From contig JAXDNJ010000040.1 of the NCBI GenBank assembly GCA_034669505.1, positions 16,788 through 80,787 of the forward strand: a stretch of 64,000 nt of DNA, given 5' to 3'. Below, piece after piece: positions 43,229 through 52,460 of this stretch. The stretch's first letter is position 1. The number at the start of each line of letters is the position of its first letter. Both the position numbers and the translations under genes were made by a program. Origin of the DNA: JAFASC01 sp034669505. GTDB taxonomy: Bacteria; Pseudomonadota; Alphaproteobacteria; Rhizobiales; Beijerinckiaceae. The notes under the pieces were generated by a model. That model ran no database searches and was not told the origin of the DNA. It saw only the letters and a list, made by a program, of their open reading frames with translations.

Positions 43229-45757
43229 CTACGCCAATCCGATTTGCCGGGTCGCACGCGGCGCGTTCGGCCCCTGCAGGAAGTAACGCGCCGCCACCGC
43301 ATTCGCGAGACTCATCAAATTCTGCTCGAAGGCAAGGATTTGGCGCCCCTCGAGCGTAATCGCGTCCGTGACGGCGACATCTGACGCGAGTTTCACCGCA
43401 AGTTTGCGCGGCTGCTCTAATATGCCGTTGTCGTCGATCACGGGCAGCGTCGCCAGATGCTCCTCGATCTGCTTTATCTGGAACGCGGCTGAGCGCGGAT
43501 TGAACGGATCGAGCAGCACCATGTCCCGCACCGGCGCCGGTGCGACGCCGCCCATATAACGCGTACGATAGGTGATCTGCGAGTCGATCAGATCGAGGGC
43601 CACCTCGAGGTCGTCTGCCGTCGCACCATGCAGGGCGAAATTGCGCGCGAAGCGGAATGTGTTGATGCCGCGTTCGATGCGCTTGCCGAGATCGAGGAAG
43701 TGCCAGCCTGCGAGCCGGTTCATGTTCTCTTTGGCGAGGCCGGCGATCGCGTCGATCGTCTGCAGCGTGCGTTCGAGGCGCTGCTCGAGATCGATGTCGT
43801 GCGAGTCGCTGTCGACATCCGCAAGCCGCGCCTGCACCGTACCGATGAGGCGCCACATGTCTGAGGACAGGCGTTCGCGAATGACAGAGGCGGTGCGAGC
43901 CGCCTCATTGGCGAGCGATAGCGCTGAGCCGTAGCACTCGTCGTTTTCGTCCATCACTGCGCCGAGCAGAAAGGCGCGCGAATTCTTGCCGACCGCCTTG
44001 ATCGGCTGCGCACCCCAGGCGGCAAGCATGCGTTCGAGGCGCGTCACCGTGGCCGCGACGTCGCCGCGCATCGCATCGGCATCGATCAGCCGCGAGGCGA
44101 GACAGCGTGCAATGCGCAGCGTCGCTTCGCAGCGTTCGAGATAGCGTCCGAGCCAGAACAGATTGTCGGCGGCGCGGCTCGGCAGCACGCCATACGTGCG
44201 GCGGATCGCGATCTTGTCGGGGGCCGGCAGCAGCGTGAACTTGTCGACGGGCCTGTCGGCGAGCACCCACACGTCCGCCGATTGCACGCCTTCGCCCATC
44301 GACACCGCGCGCGCGTCCAACCGGTCGGAGATGCGGCCGAAGCCGCCGGTCATCACGTGCCAATTGCCGTCCGCGCCGACCGCCGCATAGACGCGCAGCA
44401 CGAAAGGCCGCGGCACCAGGTTGCCGTTCTCGAGCACCGGCGTGGTCGAGAGCTTCACCAGCTCCTGGCCGACGAAGTCGATGCCGCGCTCTTCGATCAG
44501 CCGAATGAGACGCGGCTTCGCGTCGCTGTCGACTTCCGCAGCGATGACCGGCTGGGCGACGGAAAATCCGGGCACACCTCGCCCGAACGCTCCGGCGATC
44601 GTCATGTCCTCGAGCTGCTCCAAGACATGGCGCCGCTCCTGCGGCTGGCCGCACCACCAAGTCGCGATATTCGGCAGCGTCAGGTCGGCGCCTGTCAGCC
44701 GGCGCGAAAGCTTTGGCAGGAAGCTCATCAGCGCCGGGGATTCCACGACGCCGGAGCCGAGCGCATTGGCGACGAGCACTTTACCGCCGCGGATCGCATC
44801 GACCAGACCCGATGCGCCGAGACGCGAGTTCGCGTTGAGCTCGAGCGGATCGGCGTAATCTGCATCGATGCGCCGCCAGATCACGTCTGCGCGCTTCAAG
44901 CCGGCGATCGTGCGCACATGCGCGAGGCCGTCGCGCACGACGAGATCGGCGCCTTCAACAAGCAGGAAGCCGAGATAGCGCGCCAGATGCGCCTGCTCGA
45001 AATAGGTCTCGCTGTACGGACCGGGCGAGAGCAGGCAGATGCGCGGTTCGCTGCGTTCGGCGCTCGAGGCTAATCCTTCACGGAAGGAGCGGAAGAACGG
45101 CGCCAGGCGCTCGACATTCATCTGCCGATAAAGTTCGGGAAAGGCGCGCGAGGAGACGAGGCGATTTTCAAGCGCGTACCCCATTCCCGACGGGGCCTGG
45201 CTGCGGTCGGAGAGCACCCACCAGCGTCCATCCGGCCCGCGGCCGAGATCGGCCGCGTAGAGATTCACGAAACGACCGCCCGGCGGCTTCACACCGACAA
45301 GAGGACGCAAATAATCCGGGCTGCCGGTGATCGCCGCCGCGGGGATTGCGCCCTCGCGCACCAGCCGTCCTTCACCGTAAATATCAGCCAGGATTTGTTC
45401 GAGCAGGTCGGCACGCTGACGGATTCCTGCCTCGATGCCGCGCCACTCGCTCTCCGGGATCAGCACCGGCAGATGGCTCAGCGGCCAAGCGCGATCATTC
45501 TTTTCGCCGTAGGCGCGATACGACACGCCCATATCGCGAATGTGCCGGTCGGCGGCGGCAAAGCCGCGCTCGAGTTCCCCTGGCTGGAGCGCTTCCAGGG
45601 CTTCGAAAAATCGCGTCCAATGCGCGTGCGGATGCCCGTCGCGATGCAAGAGCTCATCGGCAATATTGGCAAGTGGCAGATAACCGTCGAGTGTCAGCCG
45701 CCGCGAGGCTGTCTCTTGTGAGCGCTTGCGGCGCGGCGACTGCATGATCGGGCTCAC
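43229..45757 (-). CDS. Circularly permuted ATP-grasp / alpha-E fusion
   Basis: An 842-residue fusion. The N-terminal 490 residues form a circularly permuted ATP-grasp domain (SDRSQAPSGMGYALENR, RICLLSPGPYSETYFEQ, RPFVLRVYAAV); the rest is an alpha-E helical domain (NLFWLGRYLERCEATLRIAR and a repeated WLGRY-type pattern). Together with the two transglutaminase-type proteins it matches a known gene neighbourhood thought to make or modify peptides. The ATG overlaps the stop of the upstream gene by four bases. Fusion of the two domains is known in alphaproteobacteria. Confidence 0.88.
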   Translation of the reverse strand: MSPIMQSPRRKRSQETASRRLTLDGYLPLANIADELLHRDGHPHAHWTRFFEALEALQPGELERGFAAADRHIRDMGVSYRAYGEKNDRAWPLSHLPVLIPESEWRGIEAGIRQRADLLEQILADIYGEGRLVREGAIPAAAITGSPDYLRPLVGVKPPGGRFVNLYAADLGRGPDGRWWVLSDRSQAPSGMGYALENRLVSSRAFPELYRQMNVERLAPFFRSFREGLASSAERSEPRICLLSPGPYSETYFEQAHLARYLGFLLVEGADLVVRDGLAHVRTIAGLKRADVIWRRIDADYADPLELNANSRLGASGLVDAIRGGKVLVANALGSGVVESPALMSFLPKLSRRLTGADLTLPNIATWWCGQPQERRHVLEQLEDMTIAGAFGRGVPGFSVAQPVIAAEVDSDAKPRLIRLIEERGIDFVGQELVKLSTTPVLENGNLVPRPFVLRVYAAVGADGNWHVMTGGFGRISDRLDARAVSMGEGVQSADVWVLADRPVDKFTLLPAPDKIAIRRTYGVLPSRAADNLFWLGRYLERCEATLRIARCLASRLIDADAMRGDVAATVTRLERMLAAWGAQPIKAVGKNSRAFLLGAVMDENDECYGSALSLANEAARTASVIRERLSSDMWRLIGTVQARLADVDSDSHDIDLEQRLERTLQTIDAIAGLAKENMNRLAGWHFLDLGKRIERGINTFRFARNFALHGATADDLEVALDLIDSQITYRTRYMGGVAPAPVRDMVLLDPFNPRSAAFQIKQIEEHLATLPVIDDNGILEQPRKLAVKLASDVAVTDAITLEGRQILAFEQNLMSLANAVAARYFLQGPNAPRATRQIGLA

Positions 45758-48700
45758 AAATTCGGCGGACGGCGCAGATCGAGCGTCAGCGGGAACTCGC
45801 CCGGCCGCTCCTCAGGAGGCAGACTCACGAGGCCCGGAGTATGTCCGTGATCCTGGAACCGCGCGAGGCGGCGCGCTTCCGCCTCATACGAATTCACAGG
45901 GAAAGTGTCGTAGTTGCGCCCGCCGGGATGCGCGACATGATAGACGCAGCCGCCGAGCGAGCGTCCGGTCCAGGTGTCGATCACGTCGAAGGTCAGTGGC
46001 GCGTGGACGGGAATTGTCGGATGCAAGCCCGAGGCCGGCTTCCAGGCTTTGAAGCGCACGCCGCCGACGCCCTCGCCCATCGTGCCGGCCGGACCCATCG
46101 GAACACGGCGGCCGTTGCAGGTGATGATGTGGCGGTTCGGCACATAGCCTTGCACTTTCACCTGCAAGCGTTCGACCGAGGAATCGACGAACCGCACCGT
46201 ACCGCCTGCGACGCCTTCTTCGCCGAGGACGTGCCAGGGCTCCAGTGCCTGGCGGATTTCGAGCTTAACGCCGCCGTGCTCGATCGCGCCGCAGAACGGG
46301 AAGCGGAATTCGCGTTGCGCCTCGAACCAGACCGGATCGAACTTGTAACCGGCGGTCGCAAGATCGCTGAGGACGCCCAAAAAATCTTCCCAGACGAAAT
46401 GCGGCAGCATGAAGCGGTCGTGCAACGTTGTTCCCCAGCGCACAAGCGCGCCGTCCTGCGGCTGACGCCAGAACCAGGCAAGCAACGCCCGCACGAGCAA
46501 TTGCTGCGCAAGGCTCATCCGCGCATCGGGCGGCATTTCAAACGAGCGGAATTCCACCAGACCGAGGCGTCCGGTCGGACTATCGGGCGAATAAAGTTTG
46601 TCGATGCAGATTTCCGCGCGATGCGTGTTGCCGGTGACATCGACGAGCAGATTCCGGAAAAGCCTGTCGACGAGCCAGAGCGGGGGCGCGTGAACCGCGC
46701 GCGGCGTCGGCACGTTAGCGAGCGCGATTTCGAGTTCGTACAAGCCTTCGTGCCGCGCCTCGTCAATGCGCGGCGCCTGACTCGTCGGACCGATAAAGAG
46801 GCCGGAGAAGAGATACGACAGCGAAGGATGGCGCTGCCAGTAGAGCACGACACTTTTCAGAAGATCGGGCCGGCGCAGGAACGGCGAGTCGGCCGGCCTC
46901 GCGCCACCGACGACAACGTGATTGCCGCCACCGGTGCCGGTATGGCGGCCATCGATCATGAATTTGTCGGCACCGAGGCGCGTCTGGCGTGCTTCTTCGT
47001 AGACGCCGCTCGTGATCTCGACGCAATCGCGCCAGGATGCCGCGGGATGAACGTTGACTTCGATGACACCGGGGTCGGGCGTCACCTTGATGGCATTGAG
47101 CCGCGGATCGTAAGGCGGCGCGTAGCCTTCCACGTGAATGGGCGCGTTGTTTTCTCGCGCGGCAGCTTCAACCGCGCCGAGCAGCTCGAGGTAATCTTCC
47201 AATCGCTTGACCGGCGGCATGAACACGCAAACCTTGCCGTCGCGCATTTCGACCGAGAGCGCGGTGCGCACAGCGCCTTCGACCGCCTGCTGCTCGACAA
47301 TGTCCTGACGTCCCGCCTCCGGCGTACTCGCGCCGACACGCCCTTGCGCAGCCTGCCGGGCACCGGGCTCGGGAAGAGGCTCACGCTCCTCCATCGGGTC
47401 TTGCGGAACAATGTAGGGATACAACGTCGGCGCCACATAGGGCAGCGATGACAACGGCAGGCGATAACCAACGGGCGCGTCGCCCGGCACAAGGAACAGC
47501 TTGCCGCGACGAAACTGCCATTTCTCGCTTTGCCATTTGCGCTCGGCTTCCGCATTCCAGCGCTGCACCGGCAGGACGAAGCCCCGCGCCTGCGTCAGGC
47601 CGCGCTCGAAGGTGCGCACCATGCGTGCACGCGTTTCCGGATCCTCGATCTTTGGGTCGAGCGGATCGACATTGCCGGGAAGCTTGCCTTCCTCGGTGAT
47701 CCATTTCGACGAATCCTCGAAGGCGGGCGTGACGAAATCCGGATCGATGCCAAGCTGGCGCGCGACGTTGCCGGCAAAGCGTTCGGCGGCTTCGGTGCTC
47801 TCGCCGCCTTTGGCGACTTCAACCTTGGTCTCGCGCGCGATGAGATCGGGGTTGGCCCAAAGCGGCTTGCCGTCCCGCCGCCAATAAAGGCCGAAGGCCC
47901 AGCGCGGCAGGCTCTCGCCCGGATACCATTTGCCTTGCCCGAAATGCAGGAGCCCACCCGGCGCGAAACGATCACGCAAACGGCGGATGAGTTCATCCGC
48001 CCGCTCGCGCTTGGTTGGACCGACGGCGGCGGTGTTCCATTCCGGCGACTCGAAATCGTCGATCGAGACGAAAGTCGGCTCGCCACCCATGGTGAGCCGC
48101 ATGTCCCCGGCGACCATATCGCGGTCGACCTGCTCGCCGAGTTTGTCGAGCCGCTGCCAATCTTCCTCGGCGAAAGGCCTCGTGATCCGCGGCGCCTCGG
48201 CGACGCGCGTGACGGTCATGTCGAAGCCGAAATCGACATTGGCCGGCTCGACCATTCCCGAGATCGGCGCAGCTGAACGATAGTGCGGGGTGGCCGCGAG
48301 TGGCAGGTGGCCCTCCGCACAGAGCAGACCGGAGGTCGGATCGAGGCCGATCCAGCCGCCGCCCGGAATGTAAACCTCAGCCCAAGCGTGCAGGTCGGTA
48401 AAATCCTGGCGCGTGCCCTGCGGGCCCTCGACGGGATCGGTGTCGGCCTTGAGCTGGACCAGGTAACCCGAGACGAAGCGTGCCGCGATCCCAAGATGCC
48501 GGAAGGCCTGGACCAGCAGCCAGGCCGAGTCACGGCAGGAGCCCGAGGCGCGCTCTAGCGTTTCGTCCGGTGTCTGCACGCCCGGCTCCATGCGGATGAG
48601 ATAGCCGACATGGTCTCGGACCCTGGCGTTGAGGCCGGTTATAAACTGGACGGTATTCGCCGGCGTGCGGGCTATTCCGTCGAGAAACGCCCGGAGCTTC

Positions 48701-49074
48701 GGCCCCGCGGCCTCAGTTTCGAGATACGGCGCGAGGTCGGCGGAAAGGTCTGGGTCATAGGCGAACGGGAATTCTTCCGCCGTGTCCTCAACGAAAAAGT
48801 CGAAAGGGTTCCACACCGCGAGGTCGGCGGTGAGATCGACCTCGACCTTGAACTCGGTTGCTTTTCCCGTGAAGACGAGCCGCGCCAGCCAATTGCCGTG
48901 TGGGTCCTGCTGCCAGTTGATGAAATGACTTTCCGGCAAGATTTTCAGCGAGTAGCTCGGCACTCGAGTGCGGCAATGCGGCGCCGGCCGCAGCCGGACG
49001 ACCTGCGGCCCGATCGCCACCGGACGGTCATAGCGGTAGTGGGTGACATGGTGCAGGGCCGCAAGGATCGACAC
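45754..49074 (-). CDS. Transglutaminase / DUF2126 protein
   Basis: A 1106-residue protein. The first 300 residues hold a transglutaminase N-domain and core with Cys in GSCRDSAWLLVQ, His in DLHAWAEVY and Asp in GLDPTSG. The remainder is DUF2126 (MTMGGEPTFVSIDD-like MRLTMGGEPTFVSIDD, TGTGGGNHVVVGG, VDVTGNTHRAEICIDK). Start GTG 49074 is chosen because GGAGA precedes it and the family motif LHHVTHYRYDRP follows; the reading to 49131 is less likely. It is the first gene of a coupled pair with the ATP-grasp/alpha-E gene. Confidence 0.88.
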   Translation of the reverse strand: MSILAALHHVTHYRYDRPVAIGPQVVRLRPAPHCRTRVPSYSLKILPESHFINWQQDPHGNWLARLVFTGKATEFKVEVDLTADLAVWNPFDFFVEDTAEEFPFAYDPDLSADLAPYLETEAAGPKLRAFLDGIARTPANTVQFITGLNARVRDHVGYLIRMEPGVQTPDETLERASGSCRDSAWLLVQAFRHLGIAARFVSGYLVQLKADTDPVEGPQGTRQDFTDLHAWAEVYIPGGGWIGLDPTSGLLCAEGHLPLAATPHYRSAAPISGMVEPANVDFGFDMTVTRVAEAPRITRPFAEEDWQRLDKLGEQVDRDMVAGDMRLTMGGEPTFVSIDDFESPEWNTAAVGPTKRERADELIRRLRDRFAPGGLLHFGQGKWYPGESLPRWAFGLYWRRDGKPLWANPDLIARETKVEVAKGGESTEAAERFAGNVARQLGIDPDFVTPAFEDSSKWITEEGKLPGNVDPLDPKIEDPETRARMVRTFERGLTQARGFVLPVQRWNAEAERKWQSEKWQFRRGKLFLVPGDAPVGYRLPLSSLPYVAPTLYPYIVPQDPMEEREPLPEPGARQAAQGRVGASTPEAGRQDIVEQQAVEGAVRTALSVEMRDGKVCVFMPPVKRLEDYLELLGAVEAAARENNAPIHVEGYAPPYDPRLNAIKVTPDPGVIEVNVHPAASWRDCVEITSGVYEEARQTRLGADKFMIDGRHTGTGGGNHVVVGGARPADSPFLRRPDLLKSVVLYWQRHPSLSYLFSGLFIGPTSQAPRIDEARHEGLYELEIALANVPTPRAVHAPPLWLVDRLFRNLLVDVTGNTHRAEICIDKLYSPDSPTGRLGLVEFRSFEMPPDARMSLAQQLLVRALLAWFWRQPQDGALVRWGTTLHDRFMLPHFVWEDFLGVLSDLATAGYKFDPVWFEAQREFRFPFCGAIEHGGVKLEIRQALEPWHVLGEEGVAGGTVRFVDSSVERLQVKVQGYVPNRHIITCNGRRVPMGPAGTMGEGVGGVRFKAWKPASGLHPTIPVHAPLTFDVIDTWTGRSLGGCVYHVAHPGGRNYDTFPVNSYEAEARRLARFQDHGHTPGLVSLPPEERPGEFPLTLDLRRPPNL

Positions 49075-49497
49075 AGCTTCTCCAGCGTTGGCGAGGCGGG
49101 AAGGAAAGCAACCGATATGCCATGGGGGCAAGCCCCAGACGACCTTCGGGCCGCCCTAACTCCGATTATCCCGAGATCTAACATTCCCGGCATCAAGATC
49201 AGTGTGGCACGACAGCGCGAGCCGATCGATTCTCCGCTTGCCCAATGGCTCGCCGAGCTCCCGACGTCGAGGCGCTTTTGCCAAAATGAACTCGGAAACG
49301 AGTGAACTAATCCGGCCGGTTCGGTTCTCGTCCGCGCGATCCCGCGCTCCGGCGGGACCCCTGGTCTGCGAGTTGCCGACGTTCGTAGCGGGCGCGGGAC
49401 TCTGCTTTGCTAATGTGCGTGGGCGAGCTATGCTCTCGTCAAGACAATAAACAACAATGGAAACGCCGCACGCTTCAGACACAACGGGAGAGCAGCG
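49075..49497. other. Divergent intergenic region
   Basis: No gene is supported in these 420 bases between the DUF2126 and iorA-like genes. A weak promoter-like pair for the rightward genes is TTGCTA at 49407-49412 and TATGCT at 49429-49434, spaced 16. GGGAGAG precedes the ATG at 49498. Confidence 0.35.
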
Positions 49498-49962
49498 ATG
49501 GTTCGTCTGAACATCAATGGGATGGCTCGCGAGATAGACGCCGATCCCGATACGCCGCTGCTCTGGGCGATCCGCGAACAGGTCGGGTTAACCGGCACCA
49601 AATATGGCTGCGGCATCGCGCAATGCGGCGCCTGTACAGTCCACGTTGATGGCGCAGCCGTGCGCTCCTGCTCGCTGCCGCTCTCCGCGTTCAATGCGGA
49701 TCAGAAAATCGTCACGATCGAGGGCCTGTCGCAGGATGGTTCGCATCCCGTGCAGAAGGCTTGGGCCGCGCTCGATGTGCCGCAATGCGGCTATTGCCAG
49801 CCTGGCATGATCATGGCGTCCGCGGCCTTGCTGAACCAGAACCCGAAGCCGAGCGACGCCGACATCTCGTCTGAAATCACAAACATTTGCCGGTGCGGCA
49901 CATACAATCGCGTGCGCACCGCTATCCATCTTGCCGCCGAGGGCGGCGAGATTCGCGGCTGA
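49498..49962 (+). CDS. iorA: [2Fe-2S] subunit, isoquinoline 1-oxidoreductase type
   Basis: A 154-residue protein with two [2Fe-2S] clusters: the plant-type site CGIAQCGACTVHVDG with a later Cys (VRSC), and the helical site CGYCQPGMIM with CRCG. This is the small subunit of molybdenum hydroxylases of the IorAB type, which pass electrons from the Mo centre. The molybdopterin subunit follows after 11 bases. The substrate may be an aldehyde or N-heterocycle; the sequence does not tell. Confidence 0.88.
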   Translation: MVRLNINGMAREIDADPDTPLLWAIREQVGLTGTKYGCGIAQCGACTVHVDGAAVRSCSLPLSAFNADQKIVTIEGLSQDGSHPVQKAWAALDVPQCGYCQPGMIMASAALLNQNPKPSDADISSEITNICRCGTYNRVRTAIHLAAEGGEIRG

Positions 49963-49973
49963 GGGAGGAAGCG

Positions 49974-52139
49974 ATGACAATGCTCGACGTTTCACGCCGC
50001 AACTTCCTCGCCGGTTCGGCCGCCGGCCTGAGCGTGGGATTCCACGTTCCTCTCATCAACGGAGCCGCGGCGCAGGAGACCGCACCCGAAGTGAACGCCT
50101 GGGTCGTCGTCAGACCCGACGAGACCGTGGTCATCAGGGTCGCGCGCTCCGAGATGGGCCAGGGGACGCTGACCGGGCTCGCGCAGCTCGTTGCCGAGGA
50201 GCTTGAATGCGACTGGTCGAAAGTGACGACCGAATATCCGTCGCCCGGACAGAGCGTCGCCCGCAAACGCGTGTGGGGCGACTATTCGACAGGCGGTAGC
50301 CGCGGCATCCGCGAGTCGAACGAATATGTGCGCAAAGGCGGCGCGCAGGCGCGGATGATGCTGATCCAGGCGGCGGCAAATCAGTGGGAAGTGCCGGCAT
50401 CCGAGTGCAAAGTATCAAAGGGCGTGATCACGCATGCCGCGTCGGGACGCACGACGACTTACGGCAAGGTCGCGGGCGCCGCTGCGACCGTTCCGGTGCC
50501 GACCGAAATTGCACTGAAGGACCCGAAGGATTGGACCATCGCCGGGAAGCCGCTGAAGCGGCTCGACACTGCCGATAAGCTCACCGGCAAGCAGGTCTAC
50601 GGCACCGACGTGAAGCTGCCCGGCATGCTGAACGCAGCAATCAAGGATTGCCCGATCTTCGGCGGGAAGGTGAAGAGCTTCGATGCCGCGAAGGTGCAGA
50701 CCATGCCCGGCGTAAAAAAGGTCGTGCAGGTCGGCGACTCCGCTGTTGCTGTTGTCGCAGACACGTGGTGGCGGGCAAAGTCCGCGCTCGATGCGCTGCC
50801 GATCGTCTGGGACGAAGGACCGAACGCGAAGCTTTCCAGCTCAGCGATCGCGGACACGCTGAAGGAGGGCCTGAGCGCAGATCAGGCATTTGTCGGCAAT
50901 CAGGTGGGCGACGCCAAAGGCGCGCTCGCCACAGCCGCCAAGTCGGTCGAGGCGGTCTATAGTTACCCCTACCAGAACCACGCGACCATGGAGCCGATGA
51001 ACGCGACGGCGCTGTGGACAGCCGACAAATGTGAGGTGTGGACGCCAACCCAAAACGGCGAGGCGGCGCTTGCGGCGACGGCGAGCGCGGCGGGCCTGCC
51101 CGTCGGCAAGTGCGACGTTTATAAGCTGCATCTTGGCGGCGGGTTCGGCCGGCGCGGCGCCGTGCATGATTGGGTACGCCAGGTCGTGCTCATCGCCAAA
51201 GAGATGCCCGGCACGCCGGTGAAGCTCATCTGGTCGCGCGAAGAGGACATGCTGCACGGGCGCTTCCACCCGGTGACGCAATGCAAGCTGCACGGCGGCC
51301 TCGACAAGGACGGCAATCTGACCGCGCTGCATATGCGGATTTCCGGCCAGTCGATCCTCACGGCGCTGCGGCCGGAGGCGCTGCAGAACGGCAAGGATCC
51401 GGCGGTCTTCCAGGGCCTCAATCCGAGCGGGCCGGAGGCGACGTTCGGCTACACGATCGCCAACCTGCTCATCGATCACGCCATGCGCAATCCACCCGTT
51501 CCGCCCGGCTTCTGGCGCGGCGTGAACCTCAATCAGAACGCTATCTACGTCGAATGCTTCATGGACGAGCTGGCGCATGCGGCGGGGCAGGACCCGCTGG
51601 CTTTCCGCCGCAAGCTGATGGCCAACCATCCAAGACATCTTGCAGTCCTGAATGCCGTCGCCGAGAAGATCGGCTGGGATAAGCCCGCGCCGCAGGGCGT
51701 CCATCGCGGCCTCGCCCAAACGATGGGCTACGGCAGCTATGTCGCGGGCGCCGCGGAAGTCTCGGTCGACGACAAGGGCAAGCTCAAGGTGCATCGCATC
51801 GTCGCTGCGACCGATCCGGGGCACGTCGTCAATCCGGAGCAGATCGCAAGACAGGTCGAGGGGTCCTTCGTCTACGGCCTCTCGGCGGCGCTTTACGGCG
51901 AGTGCACGCTCAAGGATGGGCGGATGGAGCAGGAGAATTTCGACACCTACCAGGTCATGCGCATGCAGGAGATGCCGGAGGTGGAGGCGCTTGTTTTGCC
52001 TTCCGGCGGCTTCTGGGGCGGCGTCGGCGAGCCAACGATCGCGGTCGCGGCGCCCGCCGTGCTCAACGCGATTTATGCCGCGACAGGCAAGCGGATCCGC
52101 TCGCTGCCGCTTAAGAACAATGATCTGTCCAGGGCGTGA
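49974..52139 (+). CDS. iorB: Molybdopterin subunit, isoquinoline 1-oxidoreductase type
   Basis: A 721-residue exported Mo subunit. A Tat signal starts it (SRRNFLAGSAAGLSVG), so the enzyme works in the periplasm. Family stretches include RSEMGQGTLTGLAQLVAEEL, HLGGGFGRRG, NHATMEPMNATA and GGFWGGVGEPT. ATG 49974 follows GAGGGAGGAAG; an upstream start at 49887 lies within iorA. With the small subunit it should oxidise an aldehyde or heterocycle, handing electrons to a cytochrome c, possibly the one encoded next. Confidence 0.88.
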   Translation: MTMLDVSRRNFLAGSAAGLSVGFHVPLINGAAAQETAPEVNAWVVVRPDETVVIRVARSEMGQGTLTGLAQLVAEELECDWSKVTTEYPSPGQSVARKRVWGDYSTGGSRGIRESNEYVRKGGAQARMMLIQAAANQWEVPASECKVSKGVITHAASGRTTTYGKVAGAAATVPVPTEIALKDPKDWTIAGKPLKRLDTADKLTGKQVYGTDVKLPGMLNAAIKDCPIFGGKVKSFDAAKVQTMPGVKKVVQVGDSAVAVVADTWWRAKSALDALPIVWDEGPNAKLSSSAIADTLKEGLSADQAFVGNQVGDAKGALATAAKSVEAVYSYPYQNHATMEPMNATALWTADKCEVWTPTQNGEAALAATASAAGLPVGKCDVYKLHLGGGFGRRGAVHDWVRQVVLIAKEMPGTPVKLIWSREEDMLHGRFHPVTQCKLHGGLDKDGNLTALHMRISGQSILTALRPEALQNGKDPAVFQGLNPSGPEATFGYTIANLLIDHAMRNPPVPPGFWRGVNLNQNAIYVECFMDELAHAAGQDPLAFRRKLMANHPRHLAVLNAVAEKIGWDKPAPQGVHRGLAQTMGYGSYVAGAAEVSVDDKGKLKVHRIVAATDPGHVVNPEQIARQVEGSFVYGLSAALYGECTLKDGRMEQENFDTYQVMRMQEMPEVEALVLPSGGFWGGVGEPTIAVAAPAVLNAIYAATGKRIRSLPLKNNDLSRA

Positions 52140-52158
52140 GTTTTCGGCGCGGCGGAAT

Positions 52159-52446
52159 GTGAAGCACACGATCTCCGCCGCGCCGCTCCTGTTCATCTGT
52201 TTTAGCGCGGCGCAGGCGCAATCACCTGTTCCCGCCGGTGCGGCCGCGTGTTCCGGGTGCCATGCCCCGGCCCCACTCAGCTCGCCGGTGCCGCCGCTCG
52301 CCGGACGAAACCCGGATGAGATTGTCGCCGCGATGCAGGACTTCCGTTCCGGCAAGCGCGAGGCAACGATCATGACCCGCATCGCCAAGGGCTTTTCAGA
52401 CGAAGAGACGCGCGCGATCGCCGTATGGCTTTCCGCACAGCCTTAG
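52159..52446 (+). CDS. Cytochrome c, FccA/SoxE type
   Basis: A 95-residue exported monoheme cytochrome c. Signal peptide (about 1-19), heme site CSGCH, and the family tail MQDFRSGKREATIMTRIAKG followed by SDEETRAIAVWLS, which supplies the Met ligand. This is typical of the cytochrome subunit of flavocytochrome c sulfide dehydrogenase. GTG 52159 is taken as start. The flavoprotein subunit follows at 15 bases. It could also serve the upstream Mo enzyme. Confidence 0.8.
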   Translation: MKHTISAAPLLFICFSAAQAQSPVPAGAAACSGCHAPAPLSSPVPPLAGRNPDEIVAAMQDFRSGKREATIMTRIAKGFSDEETRAIAVWLSAQP

Positions 52447-52460
52447 GAGCGGGTTCGAAG

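Noticed and set aside
45841..47451. Long open frame antisense to the DUF2126 gene (536 codons)
   Set aside because: Mirror frame of a strongly recognised protein on the other strand; no family pattern.
50841..52388. Long open frame antisense to iorB (515 codons)
   Set aside because: Shadow of a clear Mo-hydroxylase gene; composition not protein-like.
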